64,000 bases of DNA from Strongyloides papillosus (GCA_005656395.1 SRSI01000050.1:1612001-1676000), one strand, 5' to 3'; numbered from the stretch's first letter, positions 11,697-24,825 are shown. Notes: a model not told the origin generated them from the letters alone. Numbers and translations are program-made.

Positions 11697-13177
11697 ATGG
11701 CATTTGATCTGAAGTCTCAGGATGCCTTCGAAGCTGAACTGAGGATGGCTCTTAGGATTGTTCATGATGATGATACTCAAGTTAGGAATTGTTCTACACT
11801 ATTTAGAAAGAAGCCATCTAGAATTGATGATTGTTGTAAATTGTGGTTGAATTTTTTTCAAAATTCTCCTAAGGGTAGGTTGTTTTCTTATTGTTTTTGA
11901 GGTTATTTTTTTTATTTTCTTTGTATTTTAGTGAAAGGAATCAAAAGTGAGGATGATGATAAAGCTATGGATAAAGTTAGGAAGCACCGCTTAGGTTTGC
12001 TTTATGTATTCAATGATACTATTCAACGGATTAGGAGTGAAGTTCCAAGTTGTTTGGAATCTTTTAAACAAGCATTTTATCCCAGAGTCTTGGAAGCATG
12101 CAAAATTCAAAGGTATGTCATTTGTTGTTTTTTTAATATCTTTTACTTTTATTTTTTCTATCTTTCAGCAAAGATAAAAATAGTCCTATAATACAGCGAT
12201 GGGAAAGGACATTTAAAGTTCTTGGTGATAGAAAGTGTTTTTCCGCCCAGGATATTGACAGTTTTATTGATGCTCTTCATGGAACGACTTCAGATGTCGT
12301 AATAGATACAGAAAAAGAAGAAGAAGTAGTTTTCCTCAATTATGATGATGAAGTTAGAGTAATTGATGAAGCTGTCCATTTAGCAGAGGACTTCTCAAAC
12401 ATCGGTATAGAAGATGTTTATGATGAGGAGGATAAGACGAGGCGACTACGCGAATGTAAGTTAAGAAAACAATGCCTCTCAAGGTTCCTGGAACTCCTGG
12501 ATAACTTCAACAAACACTCAACAAAGCAAGATAAACAGCGTAATGATATAATTCGTGAAAGGATTCTACAACTCCTGGTTCGGTACAATGAACTTCAAGA
12601 AAAATTATTTTTATTTGGAACTGCTATTCCACCACCAGTAGTAACAACTCAACCATCGATTATTGATAGTAATATTTCTACAGATGAACAACAAAATATT
12701 CAATCTGGTGACAATATAGATAATGCTCAAGATACCTCTAATTGTCCGGAAAGATTCCCTAGTGCAGATAAACTTTTTCAGAAGAATGTTAGAGACTATA
12801 AAAGAAGTCCAAGTCCAAATAATGATAGACTTAGTAGAGATAACCCAAGGAATGGAAGAGATTACCGTGATAGAAGAAAAGAGTATGACAATGGCCATCG
12901 ACATTACTATGATCCAAAACCAAAAATTCATCCACCTCCACCATCCTATAATAACTACCACAGAAGGCCAAATGAAAAATACTCATTTGGGAGACGGAGA
13001 GACGACTACCATTCCCGGGGTGGGTACGGTAGTAAAGATAGAGGTAATTATCGTGAAAGAAGTCCAAGAAGGTACAACACTTGGGGAAAATCCAGAAGTC
13101 CAGAAAAAAGACGTTCCTCCTCCCGTTCCCCTACACGACGCTCTAACTTCTACTACAATAAACAACGTTATGACTGA
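11697..13177 (+). CDS. CID-domain RNA polymerase II CTD-binding protein with RS-rich tail
   Basis: Three exons (11697-11874, 11932-12112, 12169-13177) with 57- and 56-bp introns give about 455 aa. Residues 1 to about 135 form a CTD-interacting domain: a helical bundle with CCKLWLNFF, KHRLGLLYVFNDTIQ and PIIQRWERTFKVL. CID proteins (RPRD1, SCAF, Pcf11 types) bind the phosphorylated C-terminal domain of RNA polymerase II. A coiled-coil-like region follows (about 210-260, LLDNFNKHSTKQDKQRNDIIRE in outline). The last 150 residues are rich in Arg, Ser, Asp and Tyr with RSPSP/RSPEKRR motifs, typical of SR-like splicing or 3'-end factors. The RS tail argues against a plain RPRD1 orthologue; a nematode CID/SR protein is the best call. 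It converges on cdk-12. Confidence 0.85.
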
Positions 13178-15327
13178 ATCTCGGGCGCGATCTCATTTCT
13201 AAAATAAACTGTTTATTTTTTTGGTTATGTATTTATAATGTATTATTATTATTTATGTGTATGTATATGTAATAAATAAAGATTCTGTTTTTTTATGGGG
13301 TAAATAATTTTAATTGAATTTGTTTTTAGATGGCAATTTATGTATGGGATAATTTAGATTTATTTTCCTTAGAAAGTGAACTGTGAAATCTGGTTTGTAA
13401 TTATTATAATTTGTTTTTGGTAGTGTGAAGTTCATTCTGAGTATTCCTTCCATTGTAAACAAAATTATTACAAATACTTAATAATGTTTAAGTATGAAGT
13501 GGGAAAAAAAAGAGGGGAGTTTTATTTTTCCTCTTATTTAGAAGGAATTTTCAATAGTTGGATACTGTGTTAAAAGCTTAGTATTAGTTTATAATATACA
13601 TTAATTAATAATATAGTTTTCAGATGAAGGTTATGGAGATTATAATTTCTATTCAAAACAATTAGATTTAATTACAGCAGATTATTAGAGTGTGGAGAAA
13701 CTTTGGATTTATTTGTTATATTACAAAATTGTATTTTTATATACTTTTTCGTTTTGATGGAGATTATCTTTACATTTAATATCTTATTTCCTAATAGATA
13801 TGTTTTTAAAGCTCATCCAGATTATTTATTTAACAATTTAAGTTCTATTTCAAGAAAGAAAAAAACAAAAAGTTCCAATAATTTGTTATTTTCAAGCTAA
13901 AAGCAATAACTTTATGAATAATCTTCATATTTCTTTAGAAACTTAATTAATAATATAACATAAGAATACACAAAGAACATCAAAGATTCTGAAGGGCACG
14001 CCCCAATAAAAAGTATAAAAAACAGGAAAATTTCGAAATATCATCAAAATAAGAGTTGTGAAAATAAAGGGGATTAATATAAATTATTATACACTTTCAT
14101 ATTGTAATTAGTCCTTTTATATTAATAAAGTGAGATGGTTATACGTAATATTCTCTTATTCTATTCTAAAAATACCTGCTATCAGATGGAATTATTATTG
14201 TAAGATTTTAAAGTAATATTTCATAGAAAATTTAATATCTACATTCCATTTTACTACTAATTAATTAGTAAGTTAACCTTAAATATGTTAAACTTTTGTT
14301 ATCATTGGTCATTAAGGTGAAATGAACTTTTTACTTATACTTTCCTAAGAATATTCTGGAAGTTAGGTCATTCTTTATTCATAATAAGAAGCCATCTAAA
14401 GGTTTCTTGAAACTTTATTTTTTTTATACATCTTAGAAGACTTATAGTATTACTTAATTACAATCTCTTTTAGCAACTTTTTTTTGATGATATTGACATT
14501 TAGCTCTATGACGCATGGTGTTTCTAATTATAGATTTCTATTCTTCTCTGTTAATTTATAAGAGATGGTAATATAAACTTTTGCATTTTTTACCCGAAGA
14601 TCCTGTTATTGAAATAATAATTGTAAGGCATCCAAAGTGTGTGTTATTATTATTCCCTAATTTTAAAACAATATATTTCCTATCATTAGCTAGAAATTTA
14701 TTTTTTCAAAAAAAAAACGACAAAAAGATAAAAAAAACCATTTATTTCAAAATACAAATTTAAAAAATGCTTCACAATTTTTGTAGCATCACTTTATTTC
14801 CATATAAATGATATATATATAATTATATAAAATATAACTAAATAAAAAAGTGAAAATTTACCTTATGAATAGATATTAACTTTATATAGGAACAAAAAAA
14901 AATAATTTATTGGGAGGCGAAGTTATATTAGATGTACATATACTTTTTAAAGACCCATTACACACCTGAGATTATAGAGATTTCATATCTGTATAACTTT
15001 CCTCTCTCTCCTCATCTCTGGTTGTGTTGGCCCCAAAACTTAGACAAATTTTATTAATAAAATAAGGTGAATATAAACAAAACAAAACAAAGATTACAAA
15101 AAAATCAATTATAATTTTTTTACACCAAACAAACGCAAATACTTTATCTAATTCTTTCCTTTCTCTCCTTACGTTTGCTTATTTTTTTAATATTTTTAGA
15201 ACTTTTTTAATTAACCACACATCACGAACCCGTTTTGCTTTAATTAAACACCAAAACTGCAAAAGAGTCCTCTTATCTATCTTTTTATGAAAACTATACA
15301 CACACTTAAACAATTTTTCTCTTCTTC
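13178..15327. other. Long convergent intergenic region
   Basis: About 2.1 kb between the 3' ends of the CID gene and cdk-12. AT-rich throughout with short TA repeats (around 14808-14830). Plus-strand open frames at 13703 and 14581 are short, low-complexity and lack start or splice support. It probably holds the two 3' UTRs; nothing else is supported. Confidence 0.45.
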
Positions 15328-17360
15328 CTATGATATTGGAACGGCATTGGGAATAAAAATGCCATTTGATTTCGCAACTTTCTTACTCTTTTTTTGACTC
15401 TTTGCCCATAATTCATGACAATCCTGATATGCTGGTAATTTAGGAGGTTCAATTTTTGATGGATCAATGTTACGAAGCCATGCATGTTTACACACATCTC
15501 CTGCACTTGGACGACGTTTAGGATCTAATGTTAACATTTCATCTAGAAGTTCCAATGCCCCTCCCGGTATTCTATAATAGAAATAACAAATAAGTAATGA
15601 CAATCATTTATAAGACAAAAACTTACAATTCCCTAAATGATTCCTTCAAATTTCGAGGGTACGTTCTTTTAGGTTTAAAACTATTAAAGTGCGGTAATAA
15701 ATTAATTTCCGGCCAACATTCTATCGTTGGGGTTCCACAAATTTTACTAATACATTCTAACTGTATAAATTCATTATTTCCTTGAAACAACGGTTTCCTT
15801 GTGAACATTTCAGGTAAAATACATCCTAGAGACCATACATCAACTTTTGTGTCATATTGTTCTGCTCCAAGCAGCAGTTCTGGTGGACGATACCATAGTG
15901 TAATAACACGATTAGTATACAAACGTTTTTGTTTTTCATTATAAAACCTAGCTAAACCAAAATCAGCCAATTTAATTTCTCCTTTATTATTTAATAATAT
16001 ATTCGAGCCTTTTATATCACGATGAAGGAAATTTCGAGAATGACAGTATGCTAAACCTTCCGCTAGTTGTTTCATAAATGATGCAACTTGCAATTCTGTG
16101 AAAGCTTCTATCTGTGAGTCAAGTACCCCAACCAGGTCATGATCAAGATACTCAAATACCAAGTAAAATGACGATATACAATTTTTTGAATCTTTCTTCT
16201 CTGATTTAACACTCCTATTTGTAACTATATCAAGTAAACTTACAACATTCTTATGAGAAAGTTGACGAAGAATGATAATCTCTCTTATCGCTGTAATAGG
16301 AAAACCTTCACGTTCATTCTCGAGGCGGACTTTCTTTAACGCAACTTTGGTGCCCTTTGTAACCTGCCGAGCCTTAAACACCTGACCATAGGTACCTTCA
16401 CCAACCTGTTTTTCTATCTCATAATTATCCTCAGCATCATTACCCCATTCTGATGTTGTTATTGTTGATACTCTTTTATTGAAAATTATTGGCCTTTTGT
16501 TTTCCTTAAGTAATGGTGGTGCAGGAGGTGATATATCCATGGCATTCGCCAGTAATTCATCTCTCACTCCTGATGATGTTGTTAATGGAGGTGAAGGCGA
16601 TATTGTTGTTGCCTGGACAAAGATAGGTTTAAATGAAGGCGGTAAAGCTTGTGGCGGAGCAGGTGGTGGTGAAATACTAAAACCATTCTTTTCTTTTGCC
16701 TTTTTATTGACAACCTTCTCTTCCTTCTTCAAAGTTTTCTATAAAGATTAAGGGAAATATTTATATGATAAGGGAGATAAAGAAACATACTTTAGGTGGA
16801 GATTCCTCTGAAGAACTGTCACTACTAATTGAGATCCCTCTAGGAAATTTAAATATCCTCGATGTTTTTTGTTTATCAGACTTTCTTGGACTTTTACTCT
16901 TACCACGTTTATGTTTTGAGGATTCACGATATGATGTATCACTGGACCGAGTTTTGGAAGCAATTTGTTTAGAAATCTCACCAGCCAATGTACCTTCTCT
17001 CTCGATATCAGAGATATTCTCTGGGGATGGTGTTATACTTGCTGAACTAATTTTCGATACCCTTCCACAACCTCCTCTATCACTTCTATCTTTACTTCTG
17101 GATCGATGCCTTCTATGTGAGGATGATTCATGTCTTCGACTATCACTCTTACCATTATCATAATACGAACGAGATTTCTTCTCCGGCGTATAATCCCGGT
17201 GACTCCTACAATTTATTAATTAATTTAAAAAATATTATATAATATTTAAAAGTTACCTTCTATGTTTTCGTTCCCGGCGATCTCGATCACTTCTACGATG
17301 ATCCCTATATGGAGAATCAATATGACTCCTTCTCCTATAGTCACCTCTATCTGGAGACAT
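15328..17360 (-). CDS. cdk-12: Cyclin-dependent kinase 12 (RNA polymerase II CTD kinase)
   Basis: Four exons (17360-17257, 17205-16791, 16738-15627, 15571-15328) with introns of 51-55 bp give about 624 aa. The N-terminal 175 residues are RS-like (RRERKHRR, HRRHRSRSKDRS). A Pro-rich linker follows (SPPPAPPQALPP), then the kinase: glycine loop GEGTYGQVF, VALKK, the cyclin-binding helix PITAIRE that marks CDK12/13, HRDIKGSNIL, DFGLAR, and T-loop ITLWYRPPELLLG. The C-terminus carries LTLDPKRRPSA. CDK12 with cyclin K phosphorylates Ser2 of the polymerase II tail during elongation (family knowledge). The protein is shorter than most CDK12 proteins because the flanking RS and Pro regions are small. 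In SLGCILPEMF a Pro stands where family members usually have Ala or Gly. Confidence 0.95.
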
Positions 17361-18307
17361 TAGAAGATCCTTAGATAAATAAACTTCTAATGGTTAATTT
17401 GGCAAGTTTCGAAAAATGCTTCAATAACATTCAAAGTTTTCTTTGCATATAACTATAAAGGTTTTCTGGACAGGACAAAAGAGTGGAGTAGTGATCTCCT
17501 AGCGTCATTTTTGTTATGTGTAGGTAGTGTCTGACATCTCTGTATGTGGCTTACTATGCCTCTATTCCATTACCAATACTCATCTAATGAAAGTGGAAGA
17601 AGACACTGAGTGGAAATGCTTGAAAGTTTGCATTTTATTCCAAAAATTTCGTATAATAGTCTTTATTTTCTTAAGACACTGGTATAATTTGAGGGAAAAA
17701 ATATTTATAGTGGTTGTGAACTGATTTAGTTGATAAAAAATTAATTTCTCTCAAGTCTTTTTTAATTAAAAAATATTTTTAAATAATAACAACACTACCC
17801 TACATCCGTTACAATTGTAACTGATATGAAACATGATAGGGGCCGAGAGACACAACAACCATCAGCTGCAAAAACAATTATCCATCCAAAGAACATTCAT
17901 ATGCAATAATGTCACAAGTATTTAGAATTACTTACAATGAAAACAACATAAACAAAGTAATTAGAAGTATGTAAAAAAACTTGAAACTTTTTATCAATTG
18001 AAGGAAGAAGTATCATAGTAAAAGTACTCCTGCTACGTATATTGGGAAAGGTCAGTAGTGTTTTAATGAAATGTTGTTCTAGAAAATTCCATCCTGTTCA
18101 GGTCACATCTTGACGCGAAACATCCAGCTATTTCAAGTTGATACATTTTGTGTATGAATATTTTGTCAAATTTTGTGGTATAAATATTCATTGGATGTTT
18201 CATTTTATCTTTTTGGTTGGATTGTAAAAAGATTTTATCTTTTATTGAACAAGGAGGTATTTACTAGTATTTTTGGTAATATTTTTTTCTATCTTGAGAA
18301 AATAGAT
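17361..18307. promoter_or_regulatory. Divergent intergenic region (cdk-12 / acidic protein)
   Basis: About 950 bp between two divergent genes. The stretch 17460-17640 is less AT-rich than its surroundings, but no tRNA, snRNA or conserved open frame was recognised in it. It should contain both promoters. Confidence 0.45.
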
Positions 18308-19348
18308 ATGCCCTTGGCTTTTGCTAATCAAAATCAAACAGGTGTTTCTAATGCAAGTAGAATCGGTAATGAAGATTCATGGAGTAGCAATTTTAACCGT
18401 ATGATGTCACAAAATAAAAGACCATTAACAGGAGTTAAGAGAAGACTTGTAAGTTTATTTTCATCTTCATTTCTAAAATTCTTCACAAAAAGTGGTTGTA
18501 CTTTTATTTACTCTTTTTTTTATCTTTAGTGTGGCGACAATGTATATGCTGACGAACCACCCGCATTAAAAAAATGTTTCAATGAAAAGTATGGGGGTGG
18601 CTTAAATTCCGATAGTTCAATGTTTTGTAGTAAACTTCAGAATATGAATATACATAATCATGATGATACCTCAAAAGCATTAATACCAATAACCAGAAAT
18701 TCAGATGGTTTTTATGATAATGATGATGAAATGGAACAGGTTGATGTTGTTGGTAATATTAACTTCCCCTCAACATCTGAGAGATTCTTTAGGAAAAGTA
18801 CAAATCAATTTCCATTAATACCAAGTCATTTAATACAAGGAAATGAAGTGGTCTTGTTTACTCCTGAACATCCAATAGATTTCTATAGAAATATAGAAGA
18901 TGAGGAAGTGGAAGAGGGAGGAGGATTAGGAAAAAATGACTATGATAGGAATATGGAGGGACGAATTGAAGAATTACCAAATGATTATGAGGTGGAGAAT
19001 AGTAATAGTGGTATGGCAGTCGATGGTGATTATAATAGTATATTTTTAAATGGCATTCATCCTCCGTTTACTAATGTGAGCAGTTGTGTAGGGGTTGTTG
19101 AGCTTGCAGAGGATGATTGTAATGACCTTTCCAGGGACAACACCACTATATCCAATTTATCTCACTCATCTACACCTTTATGTTGTACCACTGAGAGGAG
19201 TTGTACAGGAAAAGGGAGAACGGTAACCGCCACCACCGATATACACCATCACCTAAGTCATGGACCAATATTTGAGGAATTGTCTGATGAAGATTATTGC
19301 GATGATGACAAGTCTACCATTGATGATTCTCCCATGGAGGTTGACTAA
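18308..19348 (+). CDS. Acidic protein of unknown function
   Basis: Two exons (18308-18448, 18530-19348) with an 81-bp intron give about 319 aa. I do not recognise the family. The N-terminal 70 residues are basic and polar with KRPLTGVKRRL, which could serve as a nuclear localisation signal. The remainder is strongly acidic (DDEMEQVDVV, IEDEEVEEGGG, FEELSDEDYCDDD), ends in MEVD and looks largely disordered. There is no signal peptide or membrane segment. The first ATG of the frame was taken as the start because upstream codons come from T-rich, non-coding-looking sequence. A nuclear regulatory role is only a guess from composition. Confidence 0.7.
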
Positions 19349-21535
19349 TAATATATTACACATGCATAGATATATTTCTTTTTTTTTCGTTAAATGGGAA
19401 AAAATGTGTATACATAATCCCATCACATCATGATTATTATATCATTATTCCCAGTTTTTGTCTGTCTTTTTTTCTTGGTTCTATTATATGTATGATTAAT
19501 CTTTCTTTTATATTCATTTTACCATGATTGAGTATGCTACATTTGTAATCCACCTGTCTTTCTTGAATATTAATTCACTTTTTCCTACAATGTCTTTTTT
19601 TTAAAGCTATTACATATTATTTTTCTATAGTATTAAAGTTTTTTTTTGTCGATTGATATATTTATTAAATTTTCTTTCTACTTTTTATCTCTGTTTTTTT
19701 TTCTCTCTATTATTATACATTTTAATTCAATAGATAAAATAAAAAAATAAAGTAAAAAAAGAAATGTATGGATGCGGAGGGTTTTTTTTTGTCTTGATAA
19801 AAGATTACGAGCTATCTCTCTCCACTATACAGGTTGTCCTTTTTGATTAATAAAAATGTTATGTTTTATTTGTAAAATTGAAAAACTTGATATGAAGTGT
19901 ATAAAAACGATAATATGGAAATGAGACACAGTAGTTGTTGTAGTGTAGTCAGTTTAGTTTTGTGATGAAAGAGAAAATAAAAAATATAGACAAAAATTTC
20001 TCAGCTAAATATTTTATACTTTTTGTTGATTTAACGAGGAGGAATGAATATTTGTGGTATTTATAGTGTCACTTGAGACTATTCTTTAAATATCAATCTA
20101 TTTTGTTTTAGATATTCATTAAAAGTATAAAGAATTATACTTTTTGATTTTTTTTTCTATCTATTCTGTCTAGGTTATTATAAAGTTTTTCAACTCGTTT
20201 TTATTGTTAGTTAAACTATTAAGTGGTTAAATGAATCAGATCTTAATTTTTTTTTATGGCAAAAATTGGTGTAATAAAAAAAAATTGTGATTCAATTAAA
20301 TATATTTCTATCCATTCCATATGTATACATTAGTAATACAATAATTTACAGTGGAATAAATTTTTAGTTAATGTAGTGAGAAAGAAGATTTTGTGGAGGG
20401 TGATTGTGATATGTTGGTGTTTTGTTGAATACAAAAGAGAGATGAAGGAGAGTAGTATGTAGACTGTTAATGATAAAACTATATTAAATAATGAAGGCAA
20501 AGACAACAATCTCATATGTGTAGATGAAATATTATTGTACCCCATTATTAAAAGTCTTTTTTCTTCATTTATATAGTTAACATCTCCTATTTAACTACAA
20601 AACTTTTGATGGTGATTATTAATAATATGCATATATATATAAATAGAAATGTATATGTATTTAAAGTTTATTGATTTGATAAGACTTTCCCTTTATTAGT
20701 AGAATTACTAAATTTATAGTATTGAAAAGGGAAAAATTTTAAGTAATTCTTCTGAAGATTCTATATATATTTATTTAACTCTGTAGGCCTTTATTTGTTC
20801 TTTATCTCATTATTATTTAATACTATAGAATGTGAATAATATTATATTCATAGGTATCCAATTGATTTGATAGATATTTATACCTTTTATTTCGTTTATC
20901 TATCACATTCATTTCATTCACCTAAAGAAATCGTTGATTTTTATTTTATTTATATATATGTATATTTGTAAATATATATAATGTATGTGAAAAAAAAATT
21001 AAATAAATATAGATAGGAGATAAGTAGTGGTTAGTAAAAACCTGTATTAAAATGGAAGTTCGATGGATGGAGCATTGTTACATATATATATATGTATATA
21101 CCATCATATATTAAATATCGTCGTTCAGCGCACGTTTTTATAAAAGTATAGAAATATTTTTGTCTAGACTTTGTCATGGTCCTCTATGTATTCAATTCAA
21201 ATTATACAATGAATGAATCGTTGTTCCGTGTTTTATTATATAATTTTTGAATTGTTATAGAGAAAAATCTCTTTTTATGTTACTTTTCACCCATCTTAAC
21301 TTAAACTCTTTTTCTAATATTATACATATATATATTTTTTTAAAGTGATTTTTACTTCATACCGGTTATATTAAACTTATTCGTTTCTTTTTATACTGTA
21401 TATTTATATTACCTAACGAAAACTTGGTGATTCTTGTTTTATTTTAAAATTTTCTTACATTATATAATCCCCATTTTTTTTTAATTTCAGTTTCTATATA
21501 TGCTTAATTTTTAGCATTGTGGGAGGAAGCGTTCT
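19349..21535. other. Long T-rich intergenic region
   Basis: About 2.2 kb between two plus-strand genes, rich in poly-T and TA dinucleotide repeats (20628-20645, 21080-21100). A 71-codon minus-strand frame (20545-20330) is low-complexity and was not accepted. A long 3' UTR of the upstream gene or a 5' UTR intron of the kinase could lie here. A splice acceptor (TTTTTAG) ends at 21514, just before the kinase start. Confidence 0.4.
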
Positions 21536-22522
21536 ATGGATTCATTGCTTTTGTCTCATCATAATGAGGTAATTGATGGGAAATATAAGCTTATCAGAAA
21601 AATAGGGTCTGGATCATTTGGTGATATTTATGTGGCAATTTGTCTTAAGAATGGTAGAGAGGTTGCTGTTAAATTGGAACCATTAAACGCAAGACATCCA
21701 CAATTAATTTATGAAAGTCGTGTGATTCGTTATTTCGTTCATGGAACAGGTTTCCCAAAACTTCATTATATTACAAGAACCAATACTCATTCAGCAATGG
21801 TTATAGAACTGTTAGGTCCCTCATTAGAAGATTTATTTAATTTTTGTGGTAGAAGATTTTCACTTAAAACTGTATTAATGTTGGCTTTTCAAATGATAGA
21901 TAGATTAGAATATATACATAATTTGGATTTTCTCCATAGAGATATTAAACCAGAAAATTTTTTAATGGGTCATCAAGCACATTGTAATAAAGTGTAAGTT
22001 TATTATTATTTTTTTTTCTTTTATAAATTGTCTTCTTTTTATAGTTATTTAATTGATTTTGGATTATCTAAACGATATCGTGATAGTAAAATTGCTCATA
22101 TCCCATTTAGACAGGATAAAAATTTAATTGGTACAGCAAGGTATGCATCAATAAATGCCCATAGAGGTATAGAACAAAGTAGAAGAGATGATCTAGAATC
22201 TCTTGGTTATGTTTTAATGTACTTTAATAGAGGATCTCTCCCCTGGCAAGGGCTTGTCTCAGCAACAAAGCAACAAAAATATGAAAAAATTCTGGAAAAG
22301 AAAAGGACAACACCAGTAGAACATTTGTGTGCTAATTTTCCTAAAGAATTTGCAATATTCCTACAATGTACACGTGACCTCACATTCTTACAAGATCCTG
22401 AATATAATTATTATAAAAAGCTATTCTACAAGTTATTCTCCAATTTAAACTACGTCTTAGATTATCATTTTGACTGGTCAATGAAGTATCATAATAGTCA
22501 ACCACCATTAATGGAAAAATAG
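21536..22522 (+). CDS. Casein kinase 1, divergent alpha-like
   Basis: Ser/Thr kinase of the CK1 family. Exons 21536-21993 and 22045-22522 with a 51-bp intron splitting a Val codon (HCNKV-YLIDFG) give about 311 aa. Landmarks: glycine loop [10 protein letters not shown], catalytic Lys in [50 protein letters not shown] and the CK1-specific [18 protein letters not shown]. The sequence follows CK1 alpha (kin-19 type) across its whole length but is clearly diverged: HRDIKPEN instead of HRDIKPDN, and an altered N-lobe ([15 protein letters not shown]). The tail after the kinase is very short. A lineage-specific paralogue is more likely than the true kin-19 orthologue. An acceptor-like TTTTTAG lies 22 nt before the ATG. 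Confidence 0.92.
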
Positions 22523-24285
22523 AAGTATATACTTAATCAAGTTGACAATATCAATTTTCAATAAAATCTTCATAAATTATATCATACTTGATTTGATATA
22601 TCTTATCTACTTTCCATTATATACTTTTTAACTTCACTATTGTTCTACGGATTAGTGTTTCTTTTTTATAACTGGATATTATTTATATCTTTGATAATGT
22701 ATATAGTATCAATACATTACAAAATTATACAATTTATTTAAATGCAGTTAAAATTAAGAGATACAAACATTTTAAGTTATCTATTTATAAAAATATTAAA
22801 ACATGTACTATTATTTATTTAATGCTAGTCTTTCGCTTACAAATTATATATATTTTGTTAAGTCAACTGTAAGAAAAAAATGTTAAAAAGCAATAGTTTG
22901 ATGCTTGGTGTTTATCTTTCAGCAATGTAAAAAATTTAGTTTCATCTTTATTGTCAATTTTATCAGAAAGTGTATATAAGATATTATATCAATTGTAAAT
23001 TATTAATAATTGTCATGTATACATATCACTTTTTGTTATATATTGTTTGATCTTGAGAAATTATATTTGAATAAATTGTTTGGCATGTCAAGTTCTACCA
23101 GGTTTTTCAATTAACACTTTGAATATATTTTTAACATTCTTATCTTGATTACTTTATAAATGGTGTTATCGTGATAAGGGAAGAAATATAATTTACAATT
23201 CGTTTTATGTAATAAACAGAAGGCCATAAAATTTGTCTTCATTGTTTGAAGAACATGTGTATAATTAAGATTTAAAGCAATGTTTTAAAAGTTTTTTACA
23301 TATATTTCAAGTATGGACAATTAATAAAATAGACATTCATAATTATAAGTGAAAAGTTTTAATATTAATATATCGAGCTTCATTTAAATTATATAAAATC
23401 AACCTATCGTGCTTTAAATTAATATTATAACGTAATTGATACGGAAATTTGAATAAAGATTACGGATTTAGAGGATTTATGAATAACATATCCTTCTTTT
23501 GCAAATTATAAGGTTTTCTTTCAAAATATCTTTAAATAATTATATATCAGTTACTGTATACATTGTTTAATAAAGTAAATAAAAATTGAGTCTTTTTTAT
23601 CATTATTCCATATGACGTATTTTTAAAGCTCCCATCTCCCTCAAATTAAGAAAAACACATCTTCTTGACTATTAATTTCTAAAAATAAGCTAACTTAGAC
23701 GAAAATTATTATGAAAATAAAGAATTTAAGTGTTATTTTTATCTAAATAAGGAATTAATTACCAGTAGTTACCACAAATTAATGGTATTCAAATTTTAAT
23801 GAAAAGTTAGAAATATTTTAAAAATAGAAATTCGAAATTCTTTAATTATTATATTATTACTTACACATGAAAAAATATAATATCATTATCTTTTTAATCA
23901 TTCCTATTATTCAAGTTTTGATAAAAAAAGGTAATAATTTCTATTGGAGATGTTTTTTGATTTTATAATATTCATTAGGAATTATTACCTATTGCTTCCT
24001 GAATAATAACTTTTTTTACATAATTAGGTTGTCTATCTTTTTACAAAATCAGCTATGTAAATTAACGCATCAAAGGATTTTTTTATTCACATCAAAAAAC
24101 ATTAGAATTCTTTTGTTTTGACAATTCAATAATAAAAATTTAATATAGCTCTTGAATAATAAAAACTCCTCCTTGGGTTAATTAAAATTTCAGAAGTCTT
24201 CTTTTTTTCATAAATATCTAATTTTTATTTTATAAATTTATTAAAAAAGGACTATCTCCAATCAAGATTGAAATTATTTCCAAGG
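22523..24285. other. Long intergenic region
   Basis: About 1.8 kb of AT-rich DNA between two plus-strand genes. I see no open frame over 60 codons, RNA gene or repeat I can support. Confidence 0.45.
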
Positions 24286-24597
24286 ATGATTTTTTTTAAG
24301 ACTATCTCTATTATTTTATTGTTGATACTTCTAAATTATGTATCACCAGATGAGAAATATGAAGACAATTTCTTGTTTAAAAAGGACTTCTCCAATGGAA
24401 AGAGAGCAAAAGATGTCTTATCATGGAATTGGAAACCTTTTTATAATACCAACACTAAATTTTTTGACAAAAATTTAAAAGAAGGAATTCTAAGTAAATA
24501 TGATCCATATTACTTAATGGCCGAGATTTCAAGAAAAAACAATGAGTTAAGAAATAAGGTTAAATATCGTAGACCACAGTTTTTTATAACTAATTAA
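24286..24597 (+). CDS. Small secreted protein, possible peptide precursor
   Basis: Single-exon frame of 103 aa. The ATG at 24286 is preferred because translation then opens directly with a signal peptide (MIFFKTISIILLLILLNYV). About 25 residues later comes a dibasic NGKRAKDV site, where a prohormone convertase could cut. Two Trp in SWNWKPFY and a helix-like amphipathic segment (YYLMAEISRKNNELRNKV) follow, then a basic end. It has no Cys. Size, signal and dibasic site fit a neuropeptide or hormone precursor, but there is no recognised peptide motif and no amidation Gly before a second KR, so this is inference. A plain small secreted protein is the alternative. Confidence 0.55.
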   Translation: MIFFKTISIILLLILLNYVSPDEKYEDNFLFKKDFSNGKRAKDVLSWNWKPFYNTNTKFFDKNLKEGILSKYDPYYLMAEISRKNNELRNKVKYRRPQFFITN

Positions 24598-24825
24598 CTT
24601 GTTTCTATTAATAAATACATAAGAAAACGAATCACAGTTGAAGGGAAATAGGAGAAAAATATAAAAAACCTGATGGAAAAAATCTGATTTTATTTGGTTG
24701 TTGTCATAGCAACTACAATTACTATTATAATAATTTTGGGGACATATTATTAACTTTTTTTTATAAGTTATTATAAACTCTCTCTTTTTATAGTATTTAT
24801 ATGTGATTAAATCTTTGTCCTTTGT

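Noticed and set aside
12611..13202. Overlapping frames on both strands inside the CID gene
   Set aside because: Shadows of the RS-rich exon; the exon 3 frame gives the recognised domain continuation.
17460..17640. Possible small RNA gene in the cdk-12 upstream region
   Set aside because: Composition stands out, but no tRNA boxes, Sm site or snRNA sequence could be identified.
20330..20545. 71-codon minus-strand frame in the T-rich spacer
   Set aside because: Low-complexity Leu/Ile/Ser translation typical of AT-rich noncoding DNA.
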